Shown here in pieces: positions 28,629 through 36,685 of a stretch of 64,000 nucleotides of DNA (positions are counted from its first letter, which is position 1; every line of letters starts with the position of its first letter). The DNA comes from J095 sp964517605 (GTDB lineage Bacteria > Chloroflexota > Anaerolineae > 4572-78 > J111). A program made the position numbers and the translations under genes. The notes under the pieces were generated by a model. It ran no database searches and was not told where the DNA came from. It worked only from the letters and a program-made list of their open reading frames with translations. The stretch covers positions 124,001 to 188,000 of the forward strand of contig CAZFCE010000006.1 of NCBI GenBank assembly GCA_964517605.1, read 5' to 3'.

Positions 28629-29786
28629 ATGGCAAACGCAACAAAACTCACCATCCCGACCATTGCAGTTCAGCCCAACGGCGCCGCCCCGGCAGCACCC
28701 ACCATCGCCAAACTTGGCCTCGACCTGGGCAACTCCCAGGTCAAGGCGGCTCAGGTGGTGCAGACCAAAGCCGGGCCGCGCATTGTCACCAAAGTCTTCG
28801 ACTCCGCTTTCGCCTTGCCGCTTGACCTGGGCAACGGCGATGACACCGGCCTGACCGGGCGGGTGCGGGCCACGCTGTTTACCCACGTCACTTCCGACGG
28901 CGAGAGCAGTTTCTTTGTCGGCGATGAGGCCCGGCTGGGCCGGGAGAAGACCCGCGTCCCCACCAACGACAGTCGCATTACCGGCCTGGCCGACCTGCGG
29001 TTGATGCTTTACGCCGTCACCGTCCAGTTCAAAATTCGTTCCGGCTTGAACCAGCCGGCTCCCCGCGTCTATCTCTACGCCGGGCTGCCGCTGCACCTGG
29101 AAGACCGGGGCAAGGAAGTCGCCGCTACCTGGCAAGGTATCCACCAGGTCAAAATCAATGGCCGGCCCTGCTACGTCGAGATCGCCGGGGTAAAAACGAT
29201 GAGCCAGCCGCACGGCGGCCTGACCGACCTGTTTTTTCTGGAAAGCGGCGGCCTCAACCCTGCGCACCAGGGCGTGCTGCGCGGGAGCGTCGGCATTATT
29301 GATGTCGGCTACCGCACCACCGACATCGTGCGGCTCAAATGGGATCCGGCCGGCAAGAAAATGCGGGTAGACCGGCAGTACAGCCTGGGGTTGAACGACC
29401 TGGGCGCTCAGAACTTCTACCGGGCGGTCTATCGGGCCATTCTGGAAAAATACCGGCGCAACCTCGATGACGATACGCTGGTCCAGGCGGTGCAGTCCCG
29501 GCGCTTCAAGCAGCGCGGGCAAGAGGACATCGAAATTGGCGACATTGTGGATGCCGCCGCCGAGCAGGTGGCCGAGTCGTTGGCTTCGGCGGTGGTGGAG
29601 AAGGCCGGCTGGACGGATGAGATTGTCGCTCAGACCGACCGGGTTCTGGCCATCGGCGGCACACCGCTACTGCTGGGCGATGCGCTGAAACGGCGTCTGC
29701 CCTATGTCGAAATCCCGGCCAATGCGCCGGTTTCCTGCGCTCACGGCCTGGCTAAGGCGGCCATTATGAAAAACGTATTTGCCTAA
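28629..29786 (+). CDS. ParM/StbA-like actin-type ATPase (partition)
   Basis: This 385-aa actin-fold protein is expected to polymerise with ATP and push DNA copies apart. Visible motifs are phosphate-1 LGLDLGNSQVK at about 29-39, a connect region, phosphate-2 VGIIDVGYRTTDIV near 220, and the adenosine motif VLAIGGTPLLLG near 344. This set matches plasmid ParM/StbA/Alp7A-like proteins rather than chromosomal MreB or DnaK. The start at 28629 has AAGGAG at the right distance, directly after a perfect palindrome. The next gene encodes a ribbon-helix-helix protein, the usual partner ParR. Together with the repeated motif they form a type II partition locus, normally plasmid-borne. Its presence here suggests an integrated plasmid or a mobile island. 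Confidence 0.85.
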   Translation: MANATKLTIPTIAVQPNGAAPAAPTIAKLGLDLGNSQVKAAQVVQTKAGPRIVTKVFDSAFALPLDLGNGDDTGLTGRVRATLFTHVTSDGESSFFVGDEARLGREKTRVPTNDSRITGLADLRLMLYAVTVQFKIRSGLNQPAPRVYLYAGLPLHLEDRGKEVAATWQGIHQVKINGRPCYVEIAGVKTMSQPHGGLTDLFFLESGGLNPAHQGVLRGSVGIIDVGYRTTDIVRLKWDPAGKKMRVDRQYSLGLNDLGAQNFYRAVYRAILEKYRRNLDDDTLVQAVQSRRFKQRGQEDIEIGDIVDAAAEQVAESLASAVVEKAGWTDEIVAQTDRVLAIGGTPLLLGDALKRRLPYVEIPANAPVSCAHGLAKAAIMKNVFA

Positions 29787-29787
29787 C

Positions 29788-29920
29788 TTTTGTCATACAA
29801 AAATTCAAATTCAGGCTGGTTTCAGCCGCTTCCGGCAAAAATAGCCCATTTTTTGCCGGAGATGGGTAAAAACCGGCCAATTTTTATGCCGGATGAATTT
29901 TTGTCATACAAAAATTCAAA
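29788..29920. repeat. second repeat array between the ParM-like and RHH genes
   Basis: A 22-nt direct repeat occurs at 29788-29809 and 29899-29920. The second copy forms a palindrome, GAATTTTTG-TCATA-CAAAAATTC (29895-29917). Between them lie two facing copies of TCCGGCAAAAA/TTTTTGCCGGA (29831-29841, 29850-29860) and a degenerate TATGCCGGATG. So two motif families are interleaved just upstream of the RHH gene, as in an autoregulated promoter. Confidence 0.7.
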
Positions 29921-29936
29921 AAGAGGCTGAAAAAAT

Positions 29937-30212
29937 ATGCGGGAAAAACGAGGCAGACCGAAAGAAAAAAACAGGCAGGAAATCAGGATTAACCTGCGTC
30001 TGCGCACCGACAACGACCCACAATTGCAGCGGTTTGTCGAGCTTCTCGCCGCCTCGCCCAACGCTTCCAATGTCATCCGCGACGCGCTACGGTTGTACGC
30101 GCTGTACCAGGATGGCGAGTTGAAGCTGCCACAGGTGTTGGAGGATGTTACAGAAATGCCGGCCCCGGCTGAGGATGAATTCCTTAGCCCGGAGGATTTA
30201 TTCGGTTTTTGA
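29937..30212 (+). CDS. ParR-like ribbon-helix-helix DNA-binding protein
   Basis: A 91-aa protein. A basic N-terminus (MREKRGRPKEKNRQE) is followed by a beta-strand IRINLRLRTDN, then two helices (QLQRFVELLAA and NASNVIRDALRLYALY). This is the layout of the Arc/MetJ-type ribbon-helix-helix fold, where the strand inserts into the DNA major groove. An acidic C-terminal tail (PAEDEFLSPEDLFGF) could contact the actin filament, as in ParR proteins. AGAGG precedes the ATG. It follows the ParM-like gene through a repeat array and probably binds the repeated motif. The gene overlaps the 3' end of the convergent gene at 30198 by 15 bp. Confidence 0.8.
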   Translation: MREKRGRPKEKNRQEIRINLRLRTDNDPQLQRFVELLAASPNASNVIRDALRLYALYQDGELKLPQVLEDVTEMPAPAEDEFLSPEDLFGF

Positions 30213-30488
30213 TCCGCCGCCAATCCGTCGCAAAAAAAAAGCCGCCCGGCGATGGCAGCAGTTCTCAACGATGTCGTCGAGATGGGTGAGCCTGGGCGTT
30301 TCCTTACCGGCCACGGTCTGAAAAGTGCAGATGGCCCCGCTTTCGCCGGGGGTAGTGGCAATGAGCGACGCCTTGCCGTCTTCGACCATGAGCAAGGCCA
30401 GGCAATATTGAAACGCGACCTGAACGTGGCCGGGCTGTGCGTCCAGCAAGGCTGCCAGAGCCTGGAGTTCGGCGGGAAGTTCGGTCAT
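30198..30488 (-). CDS. hypothetical protein at the end of the defence operon
   Basis: A 96-aa soluble protein beginning MTELPAELQALAALLD. GGGAG lies upstream of the ATG at 30488, while the longer frame to 30524 is less likely. It has helices at the N-terminus, a strand pair VAFQYCLALLMVEDGKASLIA, then GAICTFQTVAG, with a His-rich end (THLDDIVENCCHRR). No family is recognised. It is transcribed after the AbiE-like toxin gene and could be an unrelated passenger or an accessory. The 3' end overlaps the RHH gene on the other strand. Confidence 0.5.
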   Translation of the reverse strand: MTELPAELQALAALLDAQPGHVQVAFQYCLALLMVEDGKASLIATTPGESGAICTFQTVAGKETPRLTHLDDIVENCCHRRAAFFLRRIGGGSKTE

Positions 30489-30545
30489 ATCAAAATCACT
30501 CCCATCACCAACAAGAGGCCGCAACCGTTCAGAAGACTGATCTTT

Positions 30546-31220
30546 TCAGGCATCATCAAGTGCGCTCCCAAACCAGGTTTGGCCGAGAGACTGCGCCTCG
30601 GTGATAAAGAATTGGCGCACTTGTTCCCATTCGACCTCTACCAACAAAGCCGGCGGCGCGTCCCGGTCAGCGTTTTCAAACAGAACCAGGCTTTCCACGG
30701 CCATTAATTCAAAATCGCGGGCGTAGGGATATTTGGTTTCTCCCAGGCCCAACAAGGTGGCTAACGGTATCTGTCGGGCAATCCAGTACAGGTCATAAAA
30801 ATCTTTGCAGCTGCCCCGGCTGATCAGGGCATCCAGCTTCATCAACCCGATGTCTGTCACCGAGGCAATAGCCACATTTTCGGCGCTGTCGGTGGGTTCA
30901 AGCAGAGGATAGCCATAGCCAAAAAAGCCAACGTGCAGCCCGGCCACTTCCAGCAGCAGGTTGCCATCCACATCTTCCAACGCCTGGGGCGATAACGAAG
31001 CCAACGCCGCCAGAATTTCCTGCCGGGTGCGGTGGGTGACTTCGTCGGTAACGGAGAAGAAACCCAGGTCGATGGAGCGGCGATGCCCCAAACGCAGAGC
31101 CAGAGCCGTGCCGCCGGCCAGATAGAAACGCCCGGCAAAGGGTTGCTGCCCGATAAACCGCAGTACCTCCCGCATAATTGGGGTAATGGTTTGCCAATGG
31201 ATAGGGTTTAGTGGGGCCAT
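30546..31220 (-). CDS. AbiEii/AbiGii-family nucleotidyltransferase with altered active site
   Basis: A 224-aa protein of the DUF1814/AbiEii family, the toxin half of type IV toxin-antitoxin pairs, which act by transferring nucleotides to tRNA. The polymerase-beta-like core is visible: LAGGTALALRLGHRRSIDL at 34-52, and later KLDALISRGSCKDFYDLYWI, the family's second conserved box (K-D-x-x-D). The catalytic motif normally reads SxDLDFF, but here it is SIDLGFF, so the second Asp is Gly53. This one-codon change should cripple the metal site. The start at 31220 overlaps the end of the upstream partner gene, so the pair is translationally coupled. Confidence 0.8.
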   Translation of the reverse strand: MAPLNPIHWQTITPIMREVLRFIGQQPFAGRFYLAGGTALALRLGHRRSIDLGFFSVTDEVTHRTRQEILAALASLSPQALEDVDGNLLLEVAGLHVGFFGYGYPLLEPTDSAENVAIASVTDIGLMKLDALISRGSCKDFYDLYWIARQIPLATLLGLGETKYPYARDFELMAVESLVLFENADRDAPPALLVEVEWEQVRQFFITEAQSLGQTWFGSALDDA

Positions 31221-31543
31221 ATCTGCGCTCCTGCCGGACGCAGCCGGCGGGCCGGGGGCAGCCCCAGCAAAACGCACCACAGGTTGTAGCGCCGCCAGGG
31301 CAGCCGCCGCGTGCCCAGTTGTTCAAGCCAGGTCACAATCTGGGTCCGGCCATAGACCTCAAACAGCCAGCGCACTTCGCGCCGATTGCCATAGGCCAAC
31401 GTTCGTTCGATGATCAAGCCGCCATGTTGTTCCAGGTCAAGTTGTTCAAAATCGTACTCCTGAAAGCTCGCCCGCAGGCTGTCAGGAATGCCGGCGTTGG
31501 TGGCGGAAAAGTTGGGGTGATAAAGTTGATTGCTACTCATCAC
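31208..31543 (-). CDS. DUF6922-like partner (putative antitoxin) of AbiEii-like protein
   Basis: A 111-aa soluble protein with the pattern FQEYDFEQLDLEQHGGLIIE, then RTLAYGNRREVRWLFEVYGR and a WLEQLGTRRLPWRRYNLW segment. This matches, from memory, the short DUF6922-type proteins that precede AbiEii toxins in many Bacteroidota and Chloroflexota genomes. The alternating short helices and the conserved W-L-x-x-x-Y-G are typical. It comes before the toxin gene and overlaps it by 13 bp, the usual antitoxin-first order. No DNA-binding motif is evident, so regulation is unknown. Confidence 0.65.
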   Translation of the reverse strand: MMSSNQLYHPNFSATNAGIPDSLRASFQEYDFEQLDLEQHGGLIIERTLAYGNRREVRWLFEVYGRTQIVTWLEQLGTRRLPWRRYNLWCVLLGLPPARRLRPAGAQIWPH

Positions 31544-31585
31544 GGTATTTCCTCACGCTTTGTTTTTTTGAACCATTCTGCTGTT

Positions 31586-32761
31586 CTACCTTACGTTATT
31601 TACGGTGTAGTTAATCATCTGCTGTAATTGTGGCACAGCATAAATGTGTGGAATGTGTTCTTGTTCAAGGCGAAGAGAGTTAGTAACAACGTGCCGGGCC
31701 AGTTCGGCTTCAATCGGGGTAAGGTATTCGAATCGTTTGGTGCAAGGTGCGGCATTGTTAGTCACGGTGTTGTCATCCAACGTCTGGCGATCCATTAGCA
31801 CCGAGCGCGTATGCGGAAACAGCCCCCGCAAATCTGATAATATCTCGAAACCGTGACCGTCGATGTCACCCCAGTAAATAATGTTGCACTGCGCCAGCCA
31901 CGGTACCTTGCGCAGCAAATGTACGGCAAAGCCCTGTCCAAACAGCGCCACCGTATTGTTTAGCGGCGGCAAGGTGAGAAAGTTAATCAGGTTTTCAACA
32001 ATGATCACGTGCCAGGGTTGCAAATGGGTACTCAGCAGATAAGCTGCCTGCTCCACCGGCAGGGTCAGGTCGTCGAGGTTGAGGCCGTATTGCGATTGGA
32101 GTTGTTTATCAAGCAGACGTAGCCTCAGTAAAGCGGGTGAATTTTTTAGCCCGAACCGTTGGCAAAAATCAGATGCATCAGCGTCGATAGACTCGGCGGG
32201 CAGCAGCGTATCCAGCAAAAGTCGCAACGCGCTCTCGTTTTGTCCGATAAATTTGGTATGAACGGGAATGGGCAACTCTCGAACATACAGGTTGGGGCGG
32301 GGGGTGCGGATAAAATATTCGCCCACAGTCAGCAGGTCGTCCCATCGACCATGATTATCAATGACCAACTGGGGGTGGCTGTAACACAACGACTCCAGCG
32401 CCGGTAGTCGGTGCCGAATATGCTGCACATCGGCCACAAACTGGTCGAACTCGGTACGCTTTCGAGCCAGCTCCAGAAAGTCATCAAGCTGAGCGATGAC
32501 CACCCGTGTCGGCTCGGTTTGCTGACCCAACTGCCGCCGCCTGGTCTTATCCCAAATCAGCTCGTAGCCTACCCCCGTCTCCGTCTTTGATGCCTGCCGT
32601 AACAGCTCGATACTCTGCCGCCGTTCAGCCAAATCAGCCGGCAAACGTCCCACCGGAAACTCCAACGGAAAGAGCGACTTCAGATCATCATTAAGCCACG
32701 CCCGCAGCACACCCCGATATTTTTTCTCGACGCGATGGATAATTTCAGCAGGCGTAATCAC
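31586..32761 (-). CDS. jetD: Wadjet nuclease subunit JetD
   Basis: A 391-aa protein with the DUF3322 N-terminal part and a C-terminal DUF2220 Toprim-like nuclease domain. The Toprim acids are visible: Glu256 in HVIIVENLINF, and Asp299 and Asp301 in YWGDIDGHGFEIL. In Wadjet, JetD cuts circular plasmid DNA after the JetABC motor has reeled it in. The gene overlaps jetC by 4 bp, so it is coupled. The length is normal for the family and no key residue is missing. It is the last gene of jetABCD. Confidence 0.93.
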   Translation of the reverse strand: MITPAEIIHRVEKKYRGVLRAWLNDDLKSLFPLEFPVGRLPADLAERRQSIELLRQASKTETGVGYELIWDKTRRRQLGQQTEPTRVVIAQLDDFLELARKRTEFDQFVADVQHIRHRLPALESLCYSHPQLVIDNHGRWDDLLTVGEYFIRTPRPNLYVRELPIPVHTKFIGQNESALRLLLDTLLPAESIDADASDFCQRFGLKNSPALLRLRLLDKQLQSQYGLNLDDLTLPVEQAAYLLSTHLQPWHVIIVENLINFLTLPPLNNTVALFGQGFAVHLLRKVPWLAQCNIIYWGDIDGHGFEILSDLRGLFPHTRSVLMDRQTLDDNTVTNNAAPCTKRFEYLTPIEAELARHVVTNSLRLEQEHIPHIYAVPQLQQMINYTVNNVR

Positions 32762-35700
32762 GCTCGTTGAACCTCGGCCATGAATTCACGCCGTCGCTCA
32801 ACATACTCAGCTTGGGACAGGTTGAACAGCCGCGAGTAATTCCCTTCGGCGTTATTGACCACCAGATGGTAGGTTTGCACGTAATTTTCAATGATGCGCA
32901 GTTGCTGCATTGGCGTCACCACCAGCAATTGCAAGCCAAGTTGGTCAAAGAGTTGCATCGCAAACCGGGCATTATCATCATCCAGTTTGCTAAACGCTTC
33001 ATCGATAACCACAAACCGGAACGATCTTGGCTCAGTGAAATTATCCTGCAAGCCGTACTGATAGGCGATGGCCGAAGCCAGGATGGTGTAGGCCAGTTTG
33101 GCCTTTTGCCCGCCCGACTTACCCGATGAGTCGGTGTAGTAGTCTACCTGCCGTCCATCGGCGTCAAGCTGTTCGGCAGCAAATTCACGCCACCGGCGCA
33201 CGTCAATCACCCGCCGCATCCAGCCGGGGTCATTGTCAAACCGCTCGATCAACATTTTGATGCGGTCAAACGCCCGCTCCAACTCTTCACGCGAATTGTC
33301 ACCCGCGTCAGGGATACATGCTTCAATTTGCCGCCTGAAATCGTTAATTTCAGGCTCCCGGGCACGTTCGGCTATCAGCCTGATGGTGGAACCGCTGCCG
33401 TAGTCTACCTTTGCCAGCGAGTCATTCAACTCGCCAATACTGCGCTCAATCTGGCGCTCCTGTTCAGTCAGGCTCGAATAAAAGGTCATCACGCCGCGGG
33501 TCACGGTGCGGTCCAGCATGGCCTTAAATCGGGCCTCGTATTTGGGCAGGTCATCGCTTTCAAGCCGCTGCTGGATTTGTTCAAACGCCGCCAATGCGGC
33601 AATGTCTGCCGTCAACGTCACTCCCTCGTCGGCATACTCCCGCCGAAACTTGTGCATCGCGTCGATGATGATACTGGCTGAACGGCTTTGATGACCCCGA
33701 AAAGTGCCTACCGTGTTTTTTATCGATGTCTCTAACTGGTCAGGCCAAATTTTTAACCGGTCGATGGTGGGCGTTTCTTTACTGATCTCCGTAAACACGT
33801 CTTGTACCCGCGCTGCCAACGTCCGGGTTTGGTTGGTGGCGGTTTCCAGTGTGGCGTTAGCTTTTTTAAGCGCCTCGCGGTTCTCTTTCAGCCTTGCGTC
33901 AAGTACCGCAATTTTGTTCTTTACGTTGTCTCGCTGATCTGAGGCTTGCCTTACCTGCTCCTGTAACACCTCTCGCTGCTGTTCCAGATTTCGCAATTCT
34001 GAATCGTCTAAATTAGCCAGTTGATTTTCCAGCCGATCCAGTTCAGTTTGGCGGCTGCGCCAGTCAATCGAGGCGAAGGTGGTCACATCGAGCAGGTTTT
34101 CAAGCGCTCTCAGATCAGCCTGACGGCGTTGGAGAGTATCTTTTGTTTTTTTGATTTGCTCGTTGAGCGCAGTCACGCGACGGGTTATATTGTCCAGTTC
34201 GGTTTTATGCTGGTGCAGTTTCTGACGGTTATCCCAACCGAGAACATAACGGCTGCGGTCATTTAAATCGTGGCGGTCATCTTTTTCGTGGCGGCTGAGG
34301 TTGTGCTTAATTTGCCCCTCACGGGTGATGGCCCGCTCTGCCCGCTGAAAGTCGGCCAGGCTGGCGCAGCAAACGTAATCAAAGCGGCGCAGCAACTCGG
34401 CAGTCAGCCAGTCGTGGTAGGGCGTGTCCTGTTTAATCTGCACTTTGTCGAAGGCAAATTCAGCCCCGGTTTGAGACGCTGCAACCGGCTGTGAGCGCGA
34501 GGGGTCGGCCTCAATCCGCCGATAGACCAGCCGCCCGCGCAAATTGTGACTGTTGACAAACCGGCTCACCGCGGCATAGTGGGCCTCTGGTACGAGTAAA
34601 TCCTGGGCAAAACTATGAAGCAGCCGCTCCAGCGCCCCCTCCCAGGCGGCGTCTTCATCGCGGACGCGCAGCAGCTCACCGGCAAAAGTCAAAGCAGCAG
34701 GCGACAGGCCCAGCGTCGCCCCAATCTCCTCGCGGATGCGGGCTACGTGACTGGGAATGTTACTGAGATTCTGGCGTAAGTATTCAATTTCCTCGTTGAG
34801 TGTTTTGGCTTGCTTTACCAAATCGTGCTGCTCAATTTCGGCCTGGGTACGCTGGGCCTCTGACCTGGTAATGATTTCTTGAGTCGTTTGCAGCGCGTTT
34901 TGGGCTTGCCGACGGTTGTTATGAAAATCAGTCTCGTTCTGATAGACGGGAAATCCCAGCAGCGTAGCTTGCCGGTCGTAATTTTTGGCCGCCCGTTTGA
35001 GAGCGTCGATCTCATTACGAAGCGACGGTAGTTTGCTATTGATTTCATCCTTCATCTGACCGACATTGTTTTGCTTGATAGAAAATCTAACCTGCTCCAA
35101 ATTGTCACGCAGGCTTTCCAGTTCGGCCTCAACCGTTTCAAGTTTGCTCTGTTCTGTTGCCCGGTGGGTCATAGTCGTTTCAATTGCCTGAGTGAGCAGT
35201 TTGCGAGCCTGCCCGGCCACATAAAATGGAATCAGCGGCCGGGCTGCTTCGTAGCGCTCAATTTGCGCTTCGTAGTGTCGATAATCGCGCCCGGCCTCAA
35301 CCAGCGGTGCTAAAATTTCCAGTTGCCGGGCTGCTTTTTGGATCGCCGCGTGAGCGTCGTTGAGTTCACGATATTGGGTGCGCAGTGCCTCCACCCGTTC
35401 GTCCGGGTTGCCTTTGTCCAGCATATGCTCGCGCACAAAGCTGTTTAACCCCGTAATATCTTTTACCGCCACGGTTTGATTAAACAGGTCCAGCGCCTTG
35501 GGCTTGCCGTTCAACCCCAGCAACTTTCGGGCTACCCGGATGTACTCTGAAAATGAGTTGTCAAACGTCTGCACGCCGTCAGGCAGATGCTTGCCGGTGA
35601 TGTGGCGTTGTCCAAAATGCTGCTCAATTGTCAATTCAAACGGCGCTACGTAAAACCGTTTCTCCACCCGGTCTGCGTGGCTCAACCACAAAATTTGAGC

Positions 35701-36087
35701 CAACGTAACGGTTTTTTGTTGGCTGGGGTCCAAAAACACAGCCAACAGTACACTGTGCGATTCCGGGCCACGCAAGCTATTGGCTTTGGCTTCAATACTA
35801 TCCTCACTGCGATATCGGCTGTATTGCCCACACACGTAAGTGCGTTCCTGCCGCTCCCCCCGGTTGCCTGTGCCGGAGGCCATGTTGTAGTTTCGCTTGC
35901 GATTTTCAACCAATAGGGTCAATAAGGCATCAACCACAGTCGATTTGCCGGAGCCGTTGACCCCGGTCAGCACAGCGGTTTGGGCGTTGGGCTGCATGAC
36001 CCAGATTTCATTGTGAAACGTACCCCAGTTGTACAGTTCCAATCGGGCCAGCCGAAAGCCGGTGGGTTCGTTAAACAGATTCCTCAT
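32758..36087 (-). CDS. jetC: Wadjet SMC-like ATPase JetC
   Basis: A roughly 1109-aa SMC/MukB-like protein, the motor of the Wadjet loop-extrusion complex. The head begins with FRLARLELYNWGTFHNE and Walker A TGVNGSGKST at about residues 41-50. Long heptad-rich coiled coils follow (about 290-450 and 650-800), with a hinge region between them. The C-terminal head half has the ABC signature SGGQKAKL and Walker B FVVIDEAFSKLD. The start is taken at 36087 because family members begin just before the LFN..GFRL segment. Two in-frame starts lie 6 and 24 bases further upstream, and it overlaps jetB by 17 bp. All ATPase motifs are intact. Confidence 0.93.
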   Translation of the reverse strand: MRNLFNEPTGFRLARLELYNWGTFHNEIWVMQPNAQTAVLTGVNGSGKSTVVDALLTLLVENRKRNYNMASGTGNRGERQERTYVCGQYSRYRSEDSIEAKANSLRGPESHSVLLAVFLDPSQQKTVTLAQILWLSHADRVEKRFYVAPFELTIEQHFGQRHITGKHLPDGVQTFDNSFSEYIRVARKLLGLNGKPKALDLFNQTVAVKDITGLNSFVREHMLDKGNPDERVEALRTQYRELNDAHAAIQKAARQLEILAPLVEAGRDYRHYEAQIERYEAARPLIPFYVAGQARKLLTQAIETTMTHRATEQSKLETVEAELESLRDNLEQVRFSIKQNNVGQMKDEINSKLPSLRNEIDALKRAAKNYDRQATLLGFPVYQNETDFHNNRRQAQNALQTTQEIITRSEAQRTQAEIEQHDLVKQAKTLNEEIEYLRQNLSNIPSHVARIREEIGATLGLSPAALTFAGELLRVRDEDAAWEGALERLLHSFAQDLLVPEAHYAAVSRFVNSHNLRGRLVYRRIEADPSRSQPVAASQTGAEFAFDKVQIKQDTPYHDWLTAELLRRFDYVCCASLADFQRAERAITREGQIKHNLSRHEKDDRHDLNDRSRYVLGWDNRQKLHQHKTELDNITRRVTALNEQIKKTKDTLQRRQADLRALENLLDVTTFASIDWRSRQTELDRLENQLANLDDSELRNLEQQREVLQEQVRQASDQRDNVKNKIAVLDARLKENREALKKANATLETATNQTRTLAARVQDVFTEISKETPTIDRLKIWPDQLETSIKNTVGTFRGHQSRSASIIIDAMHKFRREYADEGVTLTADIAALAAFEQIQQRLESDDLPKYEARFKAMLDRTVTRGVMTFYSSLTEQERQIERSIGELNDSLAKVDYGSGSTIRLIAERAREPEINDFRRQIEACIPDAGDNSREELERAFDRIKMLIERFDNDPGWMRRVIDVRRWREFAAEQLDADGRQVDYYTDSSGKSGGQKAKLAYTILASAIAYQYGLQDNFTEPRSFRFVVIDEAFSKLDDDNARFAMQLFDQLGLQLLVVTPMQQLRIIENYVQTYHLVVNNAEGNYSRLFNLSQAEYVERRREFMAEVQRA

Positions 36088-36685
36088 CGCCATTGTCGTT
36101 GTCTGCCTCATTCTGTTGTTTCAAATAGTCAATCAGCCGCGCCTTAATCAAGTCCAACTCGTCGGCGCTGATTTTGGCCCGCAGCAATGGGCGCACTTCA
36201 AATCGTCCGTCGCGGTGAGGGGTCAAAAAGCCATATTTTTTCAGGCGGTTGACCGTGTTCGATAAGTTCTGTTCAACCTTACGTTCGTCGGCCTGGTCGT
36301 TAAGAAAAATCGACAGCATTTCGGTCAGCTCTTCTTCAGCCAAAATCAGCCTGCTGTCGTCAAGGTCGCGCATCTCATGTTCATCGAGCCGTTCACGCAG
36401 CAACACCAGCATCAACGTATCGATGAATGGCAGGTTGCGGCGACTGGTTAGCGCCGGGAGTGTATTCTTGTCGTCATTGTCCTGGCTGCCGTCGTACAGA
36501 TAGGCAAAGTTACCGATTTCATCGAGATGCAGGTTTACCCCAATCCGGGCAAAATAATCACGGATGGGCAGTTCGTAGTCGCGTATTTGCATCCAGGCCG
36601 GATCATCGTGATAGACGGGGCCTTTGAGCAGCTTTCGCACGGCAGCGGCGTAGGGTTCAACCAAAGTCGATGAGTCAGGCACCAT
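36071..36685 (-). CDS. jetB: Wadjet kleisin-partner subunit JetB (DUF4194)
   Basis: A 204-aa protein of the DUF4194 family, the MukE/KITE-like subunit that binds the kleisin JetA. The core shows AVRKLLKGPVYHDDPAW, then YFARIGVNLHLDEIGNFAYLYD and LMLVLLRERLDEHE, a winged-helix-type layout. The start at 36685 has a GGAGG four bases upstream and overlaps jetA by 11 bp. Upstream codons in the longer frame are read from within jetA. The C-terminus is acidic (NDNGDEESV). The size is usual for the family. Confidence 0.9.
   Translation of the reverse strand: MVPDSSTLVEPYAAAVRKLLKGPVYHDDPAWMQIRDYELPIRDYFARIGVNLHLDEIGNFAYLYDGSQDNDDKNTLPALTSRRNLPFIDTLMLVLLRERLDEHEMRDLDDSRLILAEEELTEMLSIFLNDQADERKVEQNLSNTVNRLKKYGFLTPHRDGRFEVRPLLRAKISADELDLIKARLIDYLKQQNEADNDNGDEESV

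Noticed and set aside
25874..30212. Prophage
   Set aside because: No capsid, terminase, portal, tail or lysis genes. The content fits a plasmid-like or island fragment.
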